Part shown: piece after piece, positions 1-7,851 of the stretch
Numbering within the stretch: position 1 is the stretch's first letter
Layout: every line of letters begins with the position of its first letter
Assembly (NCBI GenBank): GCA_964430275.1
Contig: CAYSGF010000220.1
Span: 1 to 22,820 of the forward strand
Length of the DNA stretch: 22,820 bases
Reading direction: 5' to 3'
Source of the DNA: DASTYK01 sp964430275
GTDB lineage: Bacteria > Gemmatimonadota > Gemmatimonadetes > Longimicrobiales > RSA9
The notes under the pieces: model-generated
The model's database searches: none
What the model was told of the DNA's origin: nothing
The model's input: the letters and a program-made list of their open reading frames with translations, nothing else
Program-made: the position numbers and the translations under genes

Positions 1-564
1 GTCGGGCAGGACGCGCCCGATTCCGGCAGGGTCCGTCTCGGCGACACCGTCAAGCTCGGTTACGTCGATCAGTCGCGCGATTCGCTCGCCGCGACGAAGA
101 ACGTCTGGGAGGAGATCTCCGGCGGCGCCGACACGATCGAGCTCGGCTCACGGACCGTCAACTCGCGTGCCTACGTCTCCCGCTTCGCGTTCACCGGCCA
201 GGATCAGCAGAAGAAGGTCGGCGCCCTCTCCGGCGGCGAGCGGAACCGCGTGCATCTGGCCAGGATGCTCAAGTCGGGCGCGAACGTGCTGCTTCTGGAC
301 GAGCCCACGAACGACCTCGACGTGAACACGATGCGCGCGCTCGAAGAGGCGCTCGAGAGCTTCGCCGGGTGCGTGCTCGTGATCAGCCACGACCGCTGGT
401 TCCTCGACCGCATCGCGACCCACATCCTCGCCTTCGAAGGCGAGAGCCAGGCCTTCTGGTTCGAGGGGAACTACCAGGACTACGAGGCGGACCGCCGGCG
501 CCGGCTCGGCCCGGAGGCGGACCAGCCGCACCGCATCAAGTATCGCAAGCTGGTGCGGAGCTAG
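1..564 (+). CDS. ettA: Energy-dependent translational throttle protein EttA (ABC-F ATPase), C-terminal part
   Basis: Only the last 187 residues are in the window; the gene begins upstream in frame 1. Visible are the ABC signature LSGGERNR (bases about 223-246), a Walker B with LLLDEPTNDLD (about 289-321) and the switch-histidine region VISHDRWFLD (about 379-408). These belong to the second ATPase cassette of an ABC-F protein. The wording around LARMLKSGANVLLLDEP and the short tail ending in RKLVRS fit EttA rather than Uup or YbiT. ABC-F proteins are soluble and have no membrane domain; EttA binds the ribosomal E site and gates early elongation according to the ATP/ADP ratio. The TAG stop (562-564) overlaps the stop of the convergent histidine kinase by four bases. 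Family identity is confident; the first cassette and the linker cannot be checked. Confidence 0.95.
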   Translation, partial: VGQDAPDSGRVRLGDTVKLGYVDQSRDSLAATKNVWEEISGGADTIELGSRTVNSRAYVSRFAFTGQDQQKKVGALSGGERNRVHLARMLKSGANVLLLDEPTNDLDVNTMRALEEALESFAGCVLVISHDRWFLDRIATHILAFEGESQAFWFEGNYQDYEADRRRRLGPEADQPHRIKYRKLVRS

Positions 565-2399
565 GAGGACAGGCGCGGCCCGCGCCGGCGCGCGGGCAGC
601 AGGACACGAAACGTCGTGCCGACGCCGGGCTCGCTGACGACGGCGATCGTGCCCTCGAGCGCCTCGATCAGCTGCTTCGTGATCGTGAGCCCGAGGCCGG
701 TCCCTTCCCGGCGTGTACGGTCGGCCTGCCAGAAGGGCTCGAACAATCGCGTCTGCGCAGCGGCATCCATGCCGATGCCCGTGTCGCGCACGAGCAGATG
801 CAGCTCGCCACCCTCCGTGTACATCTCGAGGCGCACCTCCCCCTCGTCCGTGTAGCGGACCGCGTTCGACAGCAGGTTCAGCACGATCTGCAGCAGCTTG
901 CGGCGATCGATGAAGACGGTGGCGGGCAGCCGATCGACATCGACGACGAACGCCAGGTCGCGGGCCGCTGCCAGTGGCTCGATCGTCGTGCGCACGTCCT
1001 CGAGGAACGGCGCCATCTCCACGTCCTCGGGGTTCGGCGGCTCACGCCCGGCATCGAGGCGGGACTGTGAGAGGATGTCGTCGATCAGCCGCTGGAGCGT
1101 GCGCGCGCTCCGCTCGACGCGACGAATGTACTCCTGCCCGCGCGGCGCAACGTCGCCGCCACTGCCGGTGAGCAGCAGCTGCGCGTAGCCGATGATTGCG
1201 TTCAGCGGAGTGCGCAGCTCGTGACTGAGGTGGGCAACCAGCTCACTCTTCGCCTGGCTCGCGCTTTCGATCGCGCGCCGCGCCTGCACCTGCTCCGTCA
1301 CGTCCATGGCGTGCAGCATGAGGCCGAACACCGTACTGCTATTGTCGATGAGCGGCTGCACGACGAAGTCGATGTTGCGGGCGCCATAGAGCGGATGCTC
1401 GAGCGGCACTTCCCGCCGGACGAGCGGGCGGCCGCTCGCGTAGGCACGGTCGAGCAGACGATGCAGGCCGCGCGCAACGAGATCGGGGAACAGCTCTGCC
1501 ACCGTTCGTCCTTCGGCAAGCGGCCGCGCCGCGAGTCCGACACACCGCTCGTTGGCGGCCTCCAGCCGATGCTCCGGACCCACCGTCATCGCCACTGCGG
1601 CGGGCACCTGGCGCAGCACGCTCGCGAACCGCTCGCGCTCGTTGCGCAACGCCGCCTGCAGCTCTTCGCGTTCCGCCCGCAGCTGCTGCGCGCCCGTGAG
1701 GTCGAATGCGGTGCCGACCGTACCGGCCAGCTGGCCGGACGGACTGAAGTAGGGCAGCGCGGACACGAGCATCTCGCGGTGCTCGCCGTCCAGCCCGATG
1801 ACGCTGACCTGCTGCGAGCGCGCCGGCCGCTGCTCGGACAGCGCCCGGTGGTACAGGTCGTAAAGAGTCCGCGCCTCGCCAGCACTCTCGACCACCGCGT
1901 GCACGGGGCTCTCACCCCACAGCCTGCGCCCCGCCGCGTTCGTGAGCGCGACCTGACCGGCCGGCGTCAGCACACACACGGCGGAGGGCAGCCCTTCGAG
2001 CATTGCGTGCAGCCCCGTCTCCACGGTCGTGACCGTCGCGGGCGTTTCCGCCGTACGCGCAACGACGAGGGCGCCGGTATCGGGTCCCGTCGCCAGTGGC
2101 TCCACGTGGAGGCGCAGCTCGGTTCGGCGGCCCGCGGAATCGCGTGCGGTCACGTCATGCACGCGCACGCGCTGCGGATGCAGCAGCTCGCCCGGCGCAC
2201 TGCCGAGATTGTCCAGCAGCGCCGCGAACGGCATCCCCTTCCAGGCACTCGTCTCCCACCGTACGGCCTGAGCGCGCGCGTATGTGATGCGCGCAATCGA
2301 GTCGAACGTGAGAACGAATTCAGCGCCGGTCGCGAGCAGTCGGTCCGCCAGTCGGTCGATCGCCGCGAGCGCCAGGGACGCGTCGAGTTCCGCTTGCAT
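561..2399 (-). CDS. Cytosolic PAS-domain sensor histidine kinase (HisKA/HATPase_c)
   Basis: A sensor kinase of about 612 residues. Three PAS-like segments (roughly residues 1-120, 130-250 and 265-375) precede a HisKA domain with H-box SHELRTPLNAIIGY; the phosphoacceptor is His393 (codon at 1221-1223). The HATPase domain shows the N-box LNLLSNAVRYTDEG, G1 DTGIGM, F-box LFEPFWQ and G2 GTGLGLTITKQL, so it should be active. No signal peptide or membrane helix is visible, so it probably senses a cytoplasmic cue or ligand. No response regulator is adjacent and no receiver domain is fused, making it an orphan kinase here. The start is uncertain. ATG at 2399 begins the recognisable PAS region but has no clear Shine-Dalgarno. 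A GTG at 2519 has GGGAG eight bases upstream and would add 40 residues of non-domain-like sequence. Confidence 0.85.
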   Translation of the reverse strand: MQAELDASLALAAIDRLADRLLATGAEFVLTFDSIARITYARAQAVRWETSAWKGMPFAALLDNLGSAPGELLHPQRVRVHDVTARDSAGRRTELRLHVEPLATGPDTGALVVARTAETPATVTTVETGLHAMLEGLPSAVCVLTPAGQVALTNAAGRRLWGESPVHAVVESAGEARTLYDLYHRALSEQRPARSQQVSVIGLDGEHREMLVSALPYFSPSGQLAGTVGTAFDLTGAQQLRAEREELQAALRNERERFASVLRQVPAAVAMTVGPEHRLEAANERCVGLAARPLAEGRTVAELFPDLVARGLHRLLDRAYASGRPLVRREVPLEHPLYGARNIDFVVQPLIDNSSTVFGLMLHAMDVTEQVQARRAIESASQAKSELVAHLSHELRTPLNAIIGYAQLLLTGSGGDVAPRGQEYIRRVERSARTLQRLIDDILSQSRLDAGREPPNPEDVEMAPFLEDVRTTIEPLAAARDLAFVVDVDRLPATVFIDRRKLLQIVLNLLSNAVRYTDEGEVRLEMYTEGGELHLLVRDTGIGMDAAAQTRLFEPFWQADRTRREGTGLGLTITKQLIEALEGTIAVVSEPGVGTTFRVLLPARRRGPRLSS

Positions 2400-2612
2400 T
2401 GCGCGGTCGTGGCCCGCCGCGCTGCGGCACGGGGCCTTGGAGGTGGATGGGTCGACGGGCGGGCAGGGGAGCCGTCGTACGAGCCCACGAGGGTGAGCGA
2501 TTCCCCAACAGTTTGGCACTTTTCCGGCTCCCGCGCCATTCTCCTGTTGGGCGAGCGTTCTGCCGGCCGGCGGCGGAACGCCCGACAGGGAATCCGGGAA
2601 GGGAATGGCAGG
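2400..2612. other. Divergent intergenic region between sensor kinase and PAS protein
   Basis: About 213 bases (93 if the kinase starts at GTG 2519) lie between two outward-facing signalling genes, so promoters for both should be here. No convincing -35/-10 pair or operator repeat could be picked out. A TGGCAC at 2514-2519 resembles half of a sigma-54 site but lacks the TTGC partner at the required distance. A GGGAA at 2601-2605 is the only ribosome-binding-like element for the plus-strand gene. Confidence 0.4.
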
Positions 2613-3500
2613 ATGACCGAACCCATCGACGACAGCACGCTGCTCCGCGCCGCGCTACACGGACTGTCGCTGCCGATCTGCGTGCTCGATGCGCGCGGCG
2701 TGGTTCGGCTCGCGAATCCCGCATGGGCGGAGCATGCACCGGGAGCAGCGGGCTATGACGGTGCAGCCTCGTTCAACTACCTGAAGAGCCTCGAGCACCT
2801 GGCGGCGCAGGGTGAGGTGCACGCCCGGCTGCTGCACGACGGTATCGCTTCGGTGCTGGCGGGCAGCGCGCCGCAGTTCCGGCTGGAACACCCGCTGAAC
2901 GCGGAACGCACGAAGTGGCAGCTCGTGCATGTGGACGTGCTGTCCGGCGTGGGCGCCCTGCTCGTGCACACGGACGTGACAGCGCGGCGCACCGCGGAGT
3001 CGCGGCTGCGACGCGCGACGACGCGGTACCGTGCGGTAGGCGTGGCGGCTGGCGTGGCGCTGTGGGAGATCGACCTCGCGCAGAAGTCGGTCAGCGTCGA
3101 TGCCATTCTCTGCAATCTGCTCGGCTATCCGACCGCCCAGCCGCAACGGTGGGCAGACTGGCATGCGCGCGTGCACGCGGAGGACGTGGCACTCGTCGAT
3201 GCGGTCTGGCAGGCAAGCTGTCAGGACCGGCCGCGCGGAACCGGCGAGGAACGCACGGAGATCGGCCCGATGGACGTGCGCCTCGTGGACGCACACGGCG
3301 GCTACCGCTGCTTCGAGTGCCGCGGCGTCGTCGTCCGGGACCGACGCGGCCATGCAGTTCGCGCGCAGGGCAGCATGCAGGACGTGTCCAGCCGCCGCGC
3401 CGCCCAGGATGCGCTCCACCGCAGCAACGCCCATCTTCAGGAGCTCGCCCGCCGCCTCGTGGCGGCGGAGGCACGCGCACGCGAACAGCCCGGGGGCTGA
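2613..3500 (+). CDS. Tandem-PAS protein without an output domain (possible truncated sensor kinase)
   Basis: A 295-residue soluble protein. The first PAS domain (about residues 8-125) begins with LSLPICVLDARGVVRLAN and ends in the usual DVTARRTAE linker. The second (about 140-265) is PAS_3-like, with WEIDL, NLLGY, HAEDVALV and a closing GSMQDVSSRRAAQ. A helix then starts (about 266-290, HLQELARRLVAAEARARE) that in many sensor proteins leads straight into a HisKA_3 dimerisation helix with the motif RELHD. Here the ORF stops at EQPGG, so no kinase, cyclase or DNA-binding domain is present. It is divergent from the PAS histidine kinase and could share a signal or partner with it; alternatively it is a decayed kinase. 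The start at ATG 2613 has GGGAA/GGCAGG just upstream, and the PAS fold begins immediately. The ligand is unknown. Confidence 0.8.
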   Translation: MTEPIDDSTLLRAALHGLSLPICVLDARGVVRLANPAWAEHAPGAAGYDGAASFNYLKSLEHLAAQGEVHARLLHDGIASVLAGSAPQFRLEHPLNAERTKWQLVHVDVLSGVGALLVHTDVTARRTAESRLRRATTRYRAVGVAAGVALWEIDLAQKSVSVDAILCNLLGYPTAQPQRWADWHARVHAEDVALVDAVWQASCQDRPRGTGEERTEIGPMDVRLVDAHGGYRCFECRGVVVRDRRGHAVRAQGSMQDVSSRRAAQDALHRSNAHLQELARRLVAAEARAREQPGG

Positions 3501-3524
3501 ACGGCATCGCGTGCAGGAAGGCAG

Positions 3525-3619
3525 GAGGGTGGGTGTCAGCCGGTGCTGGCCCGGCGCTTCAAACGCCGTGCGGCCGCCTATGGTGGTCGGGTGGGTTCGA
3601 CTCCCACGCACCCTCGCCA
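3525..3619 (+). tRNA. selC: Selenocysteine tRNA, anticodon UCA
   Basis: This 95-base tRNA can be folded by hand. The acceptor is 3525-3532 with 3608-3615, with discriminator G3616 and encoded CCA 3617-3619. The D stem has six pairs (GTCAGC 3535-3540 with GCTGGC 3545-3550) around a four-base loop CGGT, a bacterial tRNA-Sec hallmark. The anticodon stem is CGGCG/CGCCG with loop CTTCAAA and anticodon TCA at 3559-3561, which reads UGA. The 22-base variable region (3569-3590) forms a hairpin of about eight pairs closed by TAT. The T arm is GTGGG-TTCGACT-CCCAC. Total length and arm sizes match E. coli selC. The oddity is the eighth acceptor pair, which is G3532 opposite G3608, so only seven acceptor pairs are canonical. 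The gene begins 24 bases after the PAS gene stop, on the same strand, so it could be co-transcribed. No selA, selB, selD or selenoprotein gene was recognised in the window. Confidence 0.93.
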
Positions 3620-3763
3620 TTCTGCTGCCATGTCCTGCGCGCCGGCCGCGGCGGGCAGGTCGCTCGAGTACCATTCCCCGCCTCTCGTCCCGCATGCCGA
3701 TGCCCGCAGCAACGGCACGGCCCACATTGCCTGTCCAAACGGTGTCCCTGATCCGGAGGCTCC
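3620..3763. other. Spacer between selC and the ADOP permease
   Basis: These 144 bases hold no recognisable gene. The only clear element is GGAGG at 3755-3759, four bases before the ATG of the permease, which supports that start. No strong hairpin followed by T residues was seen after the tRNA, so how the tRNA transcript ends is not evident. Confidence 0.4.
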
Positions 3764-6208
3764 ATGGCCGAGCTGTTCAACGATGTGCGCTACGCGCTGC
3801 GTTCGCTGCGCAAGGCGCCCGGCTTCGCGTTCGTCGCCATCCTGACTCTCGCGCTCGGCATTGGCGCGAACAGCGCGATCTTCTCGGTCCTCAATGGCGT
3901 CGTGCTGCGCCCGCTGCCCTACGCGGAGCCGGACCGACTCATGCGCCTGGCGAGCCGGTTCCCGACCCTCGGCTTTGACAAGTTCTGGATCTCGCCGCCC
4001 GAGTTCTTCGAGCTGAAGGAGCGGAACCGCAGCTTTGCCGCGATGGGCGGCTACCGCACGGGGACCGTCAGCATCGGCGCGGACGAGGCGCCGCTGCGCG
4101 CCACCTCCGCGATCGCGACTGCCGACCTGTTCGAGACGCTCGGTATTCCGGCCCATCTCGGGCGGCCGTTCTCCGCGGAAGAGGACCTGCCCAACTCCGA
4201 GCCCGTGGTGGTGCTGTCCTACGAGCTGTGGCAGCGCGCGTTCGGCGGCGCACCGGACATCGTCGGACGCGCGGTCTCGGTAAACGGCACGGCATCGCGC
4301 GTGACCGGTGTCATGCCGGCCGGCTTCGACATCGCGGATTCGAAGGTCGAGGTCTGGGTCCCCGCGGGGCTCGATCCCGCGAACCGGCAGAACCGCGGGT
4401 CGCACTTTCTGGACGTCGTCGCACGACTGCGCCCCGGCGTGACCGAGGCCCAGGCGCACGCCGACCTCGCGCGCATGGTGGCACAGTGGAGCGAGCTCAA
4501 CCCCAGCACGCACGTGCCGACGCCGGACAACCACCCGATGTTCATGACAACCCTGCAGGAGGATCTCGTCGGCAACGTCCGACCCGCGTTGATCCTGCTG
4601 CTCGGCGCCGTCGGCTTCGTCCTGCTGATCGCGTGCGCGAACGTCGCGAACCTGCTGCTCGCGCGAGCGGAGTCGCGCCAGCGCGAGATCGCCGTGCGCG
4701 CCGCACTCGGTGCGGGCCGTGGCCGCCTCATGCGCCAGTTCCTGACCGAGGGGGTGGTCCTCGCACTGCTCGGCGGCGCGCTCGGTCTGCTGCTCGGCTA
4801 CACCGGCGTCCGCGCGCTCATTGCGACGAACCCCGAAGGCATTCCGCGCGCCGCCTCGATCGGCATCGACGGCGCCGTGCTCGCCTTCACGCTGTCCGTA
4901 TCGCTCGTCACCGGCCTGCTGTTCGGACTGGCGCCCGCGCTCAACCTCACGGGTCGTGTCCTGAACAGCTCGCTGCGGGACGGCAGCGGCCGCACCACCG
5001 CCGGTGCGGCGCGCCAGCGCGTGCGCAACGCCCTCGTCGTATCCGAGGTCGCCCTTGCCGTCGTCCTCGTCGTCGGTTCCGGACTGATGCTGCGCAGCTT
5101 CGCCGCGCTCCAGAGCGTCGACCTCGGCTTCCGGCCGGAGGGCCTGCTCAGCTTCCAGCTCTTCCTGCCCTCGTCCGGCTACGAGGACTCGGCCGAGCAG
5201 GTGGCCTTCTACGAGCGCCTGCTACCGCAGCTCGAGGCGCTGCCCGGTGTCACGGCGGCCGCGGCCATGAGCGGTCTGCCGCCCCGGCGTGATGTGAACG
5301 CGAACGACACGGAGTTCGAGGGCCTCGCACAGACCGCCGACGGGCCGGCACACAACACCGACTACTGGCAGTTTGCGACGACGGGCTACCTCGAGGCCAT
5401 GCAGATCGCGGTCGTGAGCGGCCGCTCCTTCCTGCCCTCCGACAATGGCGGTGCACCCGTTGTTCTCATCAACGAGCGCCTCGCACACGTGTTCTATCCG
5501 GACGTCGATCCGATCGGTCACCGCCTGCGTCCCCCCGGCGACGGCGTTCCCTGGTTCACGATCGTGGGCGTCGTGCGGGACGTGAAGCAGGGCGGTGTCG
5601 CGGAGGAAACCGGCACGGAGGTCTACTTCAGCTATCCGCAGGTGGGTGAGGCCGTCGGGTTCACACCGCGGACCATGAATGTCGTCGTGCGCACGTCCGG
5701 CGATCCGCTCGCGCTGGCAGGCGCCGTGCGCAGCGAAGTGCGCGCGCTCGATCCCACACTGCCGATCGCGAACCTGGCTGCGATGGAAGACGTGCTGTAC
5801 GAGGCCGTCGCGCGTCCGCGCTTCCTGACTCTCCTGCTCGGCATCTTCGCCGTCGTCGCCCTCGCACTCGCCGCGATCGGCACCTATGGCGTCATGGCCT
5901 ATGCGGTCGCACAGCGACGCCAGGAGATCGGCATCCGCATGGCGCTCGGCGCCCGCGCATCCACCGTGCTCGGGATGGTGCTCGTGCAGGGGCTGTCTGT
6001 CGCACTCGTCGGACTCGCGCTCGGCGTCGGCGGCGCGTTCGCCCTGACCGAGCTGCTCCAGTCCATGCTCTACGGTGTCAGTACGACGGACGCCGTGACG
6101 TTCCTCGCGGCGCCCGCACTGCTCGCCGCGGTCGCCGCCGTCGCGTGCTTCGTGCCGGCGCAGCGGGCCACACGCGTCGACCCTGCGCGCGTGCTGAAGG
6201 CCGACTGA
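3764..6208 (+). CDS. ADOP-family ABC transporter permease (MacB-like periplasmic core plus FtsX, duplicated)
   Basis: An 814-residue inner-membrane protein with the layout of the acidobacterial duplicated orphan permeases. It opens with DVRYALRSLRKAPGFAFVAI and a first membrane helix (about 20-44). A MacB-type periplasmic domain follows, then an FtsX block (about 270-400) containing LLIACANVANLLLARAESR and REIAVRAALGA. The architecture repeats: a helix at about 422-445, a second periplasmic domain, and a last FtsX block (about 685-812) with QEIGIRMALGA. Length and duplication match the family. Such proteins are usually not encoded beside their ATPase, and none is adjacent here. MacB-like systems move or tension substrates across the periplasm without a classic transport path; the substrate of this one is unknown. 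The start is supported by GGAGG just upstream. The gene converges with the MFS exporter across a 49-base gap. Confidence 0.93.
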   Translation: MAELFNDVRYALRSLRKAPGFAFVAILTLALGIGANSAIFSVLNGVVLRPLPYAEPDRLMRLASRFPTLGFDKFWISPPEFFELKERNRSFAAMGGYRTGTVSIGADEAPLRATSAIATADLFETLGIPAHLGRPFSAEEDLPNSEPVVVLSYELWQRAFGGAPDIVGRAVSVNGTASRVTGVMPAGFDIADSKVEVWVPAGLDPANRQNRGSHFLDVVARLRPGVTEAQAHADLARMVAQWSELNPSTHVPTPDNHPMFMTTLQEDLVGNVRPALILLLGAVGFVLLIACANVANLLLARAESRQREIAVRAALGAGRGRLMRQFLTEGVVLALLGGALGLLLGYTGVRALIATNPEGIPRAASIGIDGAVLAFTLSVSLVTGLLFGLAPALNLTGRVLNSSLRDGSGRTTAGAARQRVRNALVVSEVALAVVLVVGSGLMLRSFAALQSVDLGFRPEGLLSFQLFLPSSGYEDSAEQVAFYERLLPQLEALPGVTAAAAMSGLPPRRDVNANDTEFEGLAQTADGPAHNTDYWQFATTGYLEAMQIAVVSGRSFLPSDNGGAPVVLINERLAHVFYPDVDPIGHRLRPPGDGVPWFTIVGVVRDVKQGGVAEETGTEVYFSYPQVGEAVGFTPRTMNVVVRTSGDPLALAGAVRSEVRALDPTLPIANLAAMEDVLYEAVARPRFLTLLLGIFAVVALALAAIGTYGVMAYAVAQRRQEIGIRMALGARASTVLGMVLVQGLSVALVGLALGVGGAFALTELLQSMLYGVSTTDAVTFLAAPALLAAVAAVACFVPAQRATRVDPARVLKAD

Positions 6209-6257
6209 TTCCGTCGGCGGCCATGCCCCCTCCTGGCGACGCGGCTGGCGCACATGC

Positions 6258-7736
6258 CTACGTCGAGTCCGCTGCCGGTCGATACGCGAGCGCGTCCGCC
6301 CGCCCTTTGGGGAAGAAGAGCGCGACCAGGATGCTGGTGGCGGCGATGAGCGCGATGATGAGGTAGATGCGCTCGAGTCCCTGCGCCAGGCTGGCCGTCG
6401 CCGCCGCGACTTCGCCCGAGCTCATGCGCGCACGGGAACCGGGCTCGAGCGCCTCCTGCGCGAGTGCCGCCATGCCGTCGGTCGCGAGACGTGCGTTCAG
6501 CACCGCACCCAGAGCGGCCACGGAAATCGCACCGCCGATCGTCCGGAAGAACTGCTGCGAGCTGGTCGCGACGCCGCGGCGCTGCCACGGGACGGCCGTC
6601 TGCACCGCCACGATGAAGGGCGTGGACATGAAACCGAGGCCGAGGCCGAGCAGTCCGACCGCGGCGGCAGGGAGCAGCGTCGGCGAATCCGGGCGCACCA
6701 TGGTGAGCAGCAGGCCGCCAGTGGTGGCGCACACGCCGCCGAGCATGGCAACCGGCCGGTAGCCCACGCGTAGCAGCCAGAAGCCGGCGATCGTGCTCGC
6801 GACCGGCCATCCCATCATCATCGGCATGAGGGCAGCACCCGCCTGCGCGGCGGTACCACCGCCCACGCCCTGCGCGAACATCGGCACGAATGCGGCGAGC
6901 GGAAACAGGAGCGTGCCGATGATGATGGAGCCCAGGCTCGCGATGCCGATGATCCGCTGGCGGAACAGGTCGAGCGGCAGCATCGGTTCCGGCGCGCGGC
7001 GTTCCTGCCGCACGAACACGCCGAGCAGCACGACGGCCGCGGCGAGCGCCGCCCCCGTCGGCCAGGCCCGCCATCCCCAGGCGGCGCTGCCCTCCTGAAG
7101 ACCCAGGAGCAGCAGCCCCACACCCGCCGTCAGCGCCACGGTCCCGATGACGTCCAGCCGATGCTCGCGGCGCACGGATTCCTCGCGCAGCATGACCATC
7201 AGGATCAACGCGGACAGCACGCCGAACGGAATGTTGACATAGAAGACCCAGCGCCAGGACAGCAGGTCCGTGAGCAGTCCACCGAGTGCCGGGCCGGTCA
7301 CGCTCGCGAACGCCCATACACCGGAGAACAGCCCCTGCATGCGGCCGCGCTCCTCGAGCGTGTAGATGTCGCCGATGACGGTGATCGCAACCGGCATCAC
7401 GCCACCGGCGCCGACCCCCTGGAGTGCCCGGAACAGGATGAGCTGCTCCATCGAGGCAGCGGCACCGCACAGCGCGGAGCCGATCAGGAAGATTGCCGTA
7501 GCGCCCAGGTACACCGTCCGGCGACCGTACAGGTCTGCGAGCTTGCCGAACATCGGCACGGTCGTCGTCGACGTGAGCAGGTACGCGGAGAACGCCCAGC
7601 TGTAGCGCTCGACCGACCCGAGATCGCTGACCGCCGTGGGCATGGCAGTCGCGACCGCAGTCGCCTCCAGCGCGGCGAGAAACATTCCCAGCAGAATCGC
7701 GGCGGTCACCCACCGCCGTTCCCGACCCGGTTCCAT
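6258..7736 (-). CDS. MFS multidrug exporter, DHA2 (EmrB/QacA-like) family
   Basis: A 492-residue polytopic inner-membrane protein, the right length for a 14-helix DHA2 drug:proton antiporter. Helix 1 carries LEATAVATAMP (residues 23-33), including an acidic residue typical of this subfamily. Motif A is GKLADLYGRR (64-73), between helices 2 and 3. Motif C, the antiporter signature, is in ASVTGPALGGLLTD (144-157) and is followed by WRWVFYVNIPFG. A hydrophilic, probably cytosolic segment RQERRAPEPMLPLDLF lies mid-protein and helices continue to the C terminus. The frame is open far upstream, but ATG 7736 is chosen because GGGAGGGG lies six bases before it and the family's N terminus fits. No TetR-type or MarR-type regulator is adjacent, so its inducer and substrate cannot be inferred. 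It converges with the ADOP permease. Confidence 0.92.
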   Translation of the reverse strand: MEPGRERRWVTAAILLGMFLAALEATAVATAMPTAVSDLGSVERYSWAFSAYLLTSTTTVPMFGKLADLYGRRTVYLGATAIFLIGSALCGAAASMEQLILFRALQGVGAGGVMPVAITVIGDIYTLEERGRMQGLFSGVWAFASVTGPALGGLLTDLLSWRWVFYVNIPFGVLSALILMVMLREESVRREHRLDVIGTVALTAGVGLLLLGLQEGSAAWGWRAWPTGAALAAAVVLLGVFVRQERRAPEPMLPLDLFRQRIIGIASLGSIIIGTLLFPLAAFVPMFAQGVGGGTAAQAGAALMPMMMGWPVASTIAGFWLLRVGYRPVAMLGGVCATTGGLLLTMVRPDSPTLLPAAAVGLLGLGLGFMSTPFIVAVQTAVPWQRRGVATSSQQFFRTIGGAISVAALGAVLNARLATDGMAALAQEALEPGSRARMSSGEVAAATASLAQGLERIYLIIALIAATSILVALFFPKGRADALAYRPAADST

Positions 7737-7740
7737 ACAA

Positions 7741-7748
7741 CCCCTCCC
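7741..7748 (-). promoter_or_regulatory. Ribosome binding site deciding the MFS exporter start
   Basis: The plus strand reads CCCCTCCC, giving GGGAGGGG on the coding strand. The GGAGG core ends six bases before ATG 7736. This selects that ATG over the long in-frame extension running upstream to about 8402. Confidence 0.75.
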
Positions 7749-7814
7749 GGCGCCGTGCAGCCGGCGCAGCGCGCCAAGCTGACGGCTCCGCAGCATCCGG
7801 TCAACCGCTCCGCG

Positions 7815-7844
7815 TTGGCGCAGAGCCGGGGCGGGATTTAGGAT
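7815..7844 (+). promoter_or_regulatory. Candidate sigma-70-like promoter for the lipid kinase cluster
   Basis: TTGGCG (7815-7820) and TAGGAT (7839-7844) are 18 bases apart and each matches four of six positions of the consensus hexamers. Initiation about seven bases downstream would fall at or next to the GTG at 7852, which would make the transcript leaderless. Found by eye; in GC-rich DNA such matches arise by chance, so this is tentative. Confidence 0.3.
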
Positions 7845-7851
7845 TACGCTC

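Noticed and set aside
2514..2535. TGGCAC resembling a sigma-54 promoter upstream of the PAS gene
   Set aside because: The TTGC half at the required spacing is absent.
1221..2612. Upstream extension of the PAS protein frame, running antisense through the histidine kinase
   Set aside because: The extension is the complement of conserved kinase and PAS motifs and has no protein-like features; PAS homology begins only at ATG 2613.
3498..3620. In-frame UGA at the end of the PAS gene as a selenocysteine codon, since the frame stays open beyond it
   Set aside because: Readthrough would translate the tRNA gene itself and give sequence with no recognisable fold; the open frame is a GC-rich side effect.
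6209..6257. Possible bidirectional terminator between the ADOP permease and the MFS exporter
   Set aside because: No stable stem-loop with a T tract could be found in the 49 bases.
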